From the NCBI GenBank assembly GCA_905182015.1, contig CAJIZT010000007.1, positions 211,570 to 246,629 of the forward strand: a stretch of 35,060 nucleotides of DNA. Reading direction: 5' to 3'. This DNA is from an alpha proteobacterium MED-G09 (GTDB lineage Bacteria > Pseudomonadota > Alphaproteobacteria > MED-G09). The notes under the pieces were generated by a model that saw only the letters and a list, made by a program, of their open reading frames with translations, searched no databases and was not told the origin of the DNA. Every line of letters begins with the position of its first letter. Position 1 is the stretch's first letter. The position numbers and the translations under genes were made by a program. Positions 32,951-35,060 of the stretch are shown piece after piece.

Positions 32951-34102
32951 ATGTCACTTGTTGAAAGCTTACAAAAAAGGATACCTCTCAATAATCAAAT
33001 AGGTTTAATAGGCCTACTTTTATGTGCCTTTTCTTCACCTCTCATAATGCCTCTTAATATTATAGCAATATCAGAAAAATTTATAAGTGCTACTAATGGT
33101 CAGGTGGGTTTGATAGCAACAATTGAGACATTATTTATTTCTATTTCTTCAATAACTTTATCAAGATTTGTGAACAAAATTAACAGAAAGAAAATATTCT
33201 TTGTGGCCGCCTTGCTTGTCATGACTGGTAACTTTTTAACAATATTTTCTCCAGAATTAAATTTTGTAATTCTTTCTAGAATAGTTGCTGGTCTAGGTTC
33301 TGGTGCTATTGTGGCTACTGTAGTGGCGACTATAGCTAGAGGCTCTAATGGCCAAATGACTTTTGCTTTATTAAACTCTGGCGTCGGAGTTATGGGTATC
33401 ATATTACCATTTCTACTTCCTATTATCATTGCCTCAAATGGTATGGAAGGAGCTTACTCTTTGCATTTCTTAATTTCATTATTTACTTTCTTATTTCTAT
33501 ATATAATTACCTTAGATGACGGTAAAAATGACGAAATAAGTTCTATGCAATCTTATAAAGGTATCGCCGGATGGATCGCCATGGTTGGAACAGCGTTAGT
33601 ATTTTTAGCTCATGCGGGTATATTTTCTTTCTCTGCAAAAATAGGTGCATCCTTAGGAATCTCTGTAACACAAATAGGTTATATTTTTATGTCAGGCGGT
33701 GTTTTAACAATTTTTGGACCACTAATTGCTGGGTTTATAGGACAAAGATTCGGAAGTTTAGTGCCGTGCCTTTTATTGATCGCTGTTCTGTTAGTTACGG
33801 GCGTTATTATACCTAATGTGACATCACCTATAATTTTCTATATGACAGTTCCTATTTGCGGAATGATTCCTATGATTATGACGCCATTTTATCTTGGGGC
33901 AATGGCAAAATTAGATCCTACAGGTGGTTTAGCAGCGGCTCATCCAGCTTTTTCTACTATGGGCGGTGCAGCAGGTCCTGTTGTTATGGGATATGTATCG
34001 GATTGGCAAGGGTTTACTGGAATAGGCTGGGTTGTATTAGTAACTATTTTGTTAGGTGCTCCATTGATCTCAATAGCTTTATTAGAAGCTGATAAGAAAT
34101 AA
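32951..34102 (+). CDS. MFS transporter
   Basis: This 383-residue protein is a major facilitator superfamily permease with about 12 hydrophobic helices across two halves. Visible features include VNKINRKKIFFVAALLVM in the loop 2-3 region, ARIVAGLGSGAIVATVVATI-like helix 4 sequence (RIVAGLGSGAIVATV), and a second half with ISVTQIGYIFMSGGVLTIFG. The substrate is unknown. GAGGG precedes the ATG at 32951. It lies between the thiolase and a CMD-like gene on the same strand with 95 and 67 bp gaps, so coexpression is possible but not certain. Confidence 0.88.
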   Translation: MSLVESLQKRIPLNNQIGLIGLLLCAFSSPLIMPLNIIAISEKFISATNGQVGLIATIETLFISISSITLSRFVNKINRKKIFFVAALLVMTGNFLTIFSPELNFVILSRIVAGLGSGAIVATVVATIARGSNGQMTFALLNSGVGVMGIILPFLLPIIIASNGMEGAYSLHFLISLFTFLFLYIITLDDGKNDEISSMQSYKGIAGWIAMVGTALVFLAHAGIFSFSAKIGASLGISVTQIGYIFMSGGVLTIFGPLIAGFIGQRFGSLVPCLLLIAVLLVTGVIIPNVTSPIIFYMTVPICGMIPMIMTPFYLGAMAKLDPTGGLAAAHPAFSTMGGAAGPVVMGYVSDWQGFTGIGWVVLVTILLGAPLISIALLEADKK

Positions 34103-34169
34103 TCTTTTTTATTAATTGAAAATCTTAAGAAAATGTTGTGCAATAATTTTTTAAAACCTGGAGAAAAAG

Positions 34170-34763
34170 ATGTCACGAATTAAAAAAGTTGATTTAGATG
34201 ATTGGGATAAAGATCTAAGAGAAATGACTGCTGCCGATAGTGGAACGCCTCTTGAGCAAGGTGCAATGAGAATGTTTGCGCATACTCCTGAGATTTCAAA
34301 AGGACTCACTGCTTTTGCGGGATCATTAAAACAAAATAGGTCCTTACCCGATCGATTGGTTGAGCTGGTTAGACTTAGAGTAGCATTTCATAATCAGTGC
34401 AGAAGCTGCATGGCTATTCGATATAAAGATGGACAAGAGGATGGTATTACTGAAGATTTAGTATGTTCTCTTGAAAAGCCAATGGAGGCAGATAATTTAT
34501 CAGACGCAGAAAAAGCCGCCATTCAGTATGGAGAGCTTTTTGCGACAAATCATTTGGCTATCAATGACGATATTTACGACAACCTTAGAAAATATTTTAA
34601 TGAATCAGAAATTGTTGAACTATCCATGACAGTAGCTTTCTTTGTTGGATTTGGAAGGCTTGCAGCTAGTTATCACATGGTTGAAGAACTTCCAGAGTCT
34701 TTTCAAGCTGACGAAAAAGAGACGCTAACTCCTTGGGGAAACGACTCTATTATTGTTAGATAA
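34170..34763 (+). CDS. Carboxymuconolactone decarboxylase/AhpD-like protein
   Basis: This 197-residue protein has a CMD/AhpD fold signature: LVELVRLRVAFHNQCRSCMA with Cys77 and Cys80 forming a CxxC like the redox centre of AhpD. AhpD-type proteins reduce peroxiredoxins; other CMD proteins act on aromatic-pathway intermediates. The CxxC argues for a redox role. CTGGAG at 34157-34162 is well placed before the ATG at 34170. It may be cotranscribed with the MFS gene. A partner peroxiredoxin is not in the window. Confidence 0.82.
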   Translation: MSRIKKVDLDDWDKDLREMTAADSGTPLEQGAMRMFAHTPEISKGLTAFAGSLKQNRSLPDRLVELVRLRVAFHNQCRSCMAIRYKDGQEDGITEDLVCSLEKPMEADNLSDAEKAAIQYGELFATNHLAINDDIYDNLRKYFNESEIVELSMTVAFFVGFGRLAASYHMVEELPESFQADEKETLTPWGNDSIIVR

Positions 34764-34792
34764 TTATATAATATTTTTTTGGAGAATTTAAA

Positions 34793-35060
34793 TTGGTCGT
34801 AGTTACAGGCAACAATACTCTAGCTCCTGAGTTTATTGTTTCAACTGATACTGGTTTGGATGGTGTCTTACAAGTTTCTATCATTGATAGTCGAGCTGGA
34901 GAAGAAATACAGCAACAGCAAATTAATGACGCTCCTGATTCAAGAGGTGGGACAGCAGCACTATTATATACAGGAAAACACATTCTTCATTGTAAACACG
35001 CAATCGAAGGAGCGGGTTATGGAGGAAGTACACCTGAAGATGCAAAATACTGGTATATTT
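34793..35060 (+). CDS. Unrecognised protein, N-terminal part (runs off right edge)
   Basis: The frame opens at TTG 34793 with GGAG at 34781-34784 (8 nt spacing) and stays open for 89 codons to the window end. It starts VVVTGNNTLAPEFIVSTDTG and continues with EEIQQQQINDAPDSRGGT and TGKHILHCKHAIEGAGYG. The product is polar with no obvious signal peptide in the visible part. I do not recognise a family. The good ribosome binding site, position 29 bp after the CMD-like gene and long open frame support a real gene. Confidence 0.55.
   Translation, partial: MVVVTGNNTLAPEFIVSTDTGLDGVLQVSIIDSRAGEEIQQQQINDAPDSRGGTAALLYTGKHILHCKHAIEGAGYGGSTPEDAKYWYI

Noticed and set aside
33571..34092. Two overlapping plus-strand frames inside the MFS gene
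   Set aside because: They are out of frame with the MFS helices and have aromatic/Cys-rich composition typical of frame-shifted AT-rich DNA.
34756..34983. 75-residue minus-strand frame
   Set aside because: It is opposite the plus-strand partial gene, which has a strong Shine-Dalgarno, and the Cys-rich run arises from plus-strand Gln codons.
1..35060. tRNA, rRNA, CRISPR, insertion sequence or prophage
   Set aside because: No cloverleaf-like sequence, direct-repeat array, transposase or phage structural gene was found. XerD is a chromosomal resolvase with a normal housekeeping context.

Overview
This window looks like a piece of an AT-rich alphaproteobacterial chromosome, probably from a free-living marine lineage. 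The gene neighbourhoods point there: an Suv3-type helicase near rpmB; the cobT-cobS-DnaJ-BolA block; aroK-aroB next to a CorC-type membrane protein and xerD; accA; secA divergent from argJ-mutT; and a TauE/SafE protein paired with a TIGR02186-type membrane protein. Base composition is strongly A+T by eye, genes are tightly packed, and non-ATG starts (TTG, GTG, probably one ATT) are common. The exact clade cannot be fixed from the sequence alone. I see no rRNA, tRNA, CRISPR array, insertion sequence or prophage.

Layout. 1-1304 (-): N-terminal part of a superfamily 2 RNA helicase that runs off the left edge. 1305-1561: AT-rich intergenic with inverted repeats. 1562-3696 (+): acyl-CoA dehydrogenase and a Sel1-repeat protein. 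3776-4051 (+): rpmB. 4048-7539 (-): cobT, cobS and a DnaJ-domain protein. 7613-10564 (+): bolA and a large TonB-dependent receptor. 10593-13509 (-): aroK-aroB-CorC-like operon. 13622-15807 (+): a 44-residue membrane peptide gene, xerD and accA. 15813-18446 (-): secA. 18600-25335 (+): argJ, mutT, pyrD, arsC, a TetR regulator, a quinone oxidoreductase and a YyaL/SPATA20-like thioredoxin protein. 25392-27175 (+): umuD-umuC. 27215-28915 (+): an unusual tandem cupredoxin protein and a small DUF4149-like membrane protein. 28912-31478 (-): a dienoyl-CoA-reductase-like SDR, a TIGR02186-type protein and a TauE/SafE transporter. 31620-34763 (+): thiolase, MFS transporter, CMD/AhpD-like protein. 34793-end (+): an unrecognised partial gene.

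Most of the window is housekeeping: translation, shikimate pathway, fatty acid synthesis (accA), protein export, arginine and pyrimidine synthesis, and nucleotide-pool sanitation. Fatty-acid breakdown functions are scattered (acyl-CoA dehydrogenase, dienoyl-CoA reductase-like SDR, thiolase). umuDC supplies mutagenic translesion synthesis.

The most distinctive locus is 27215-28915. It encodes a protein with an RTX-like Gly/Asp N-terminus, no Sec signal, two predicted type-1 copper domains (each His...Cys-x2-His-x2-Met) and a hydrophobic C-terminal tail. A 4-TM DUF4149/TMEM205-like protein follows 12 bp downstream. Its function is unknown; a secreted or surface copper or electron-transfer module is inferred. 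Other points of note are a cobS-cobT pair with no cobN in view, a probable ATT start codon on the YyaL-like gene, and a hairpin-shaped operator candidate over the umuD promoter.
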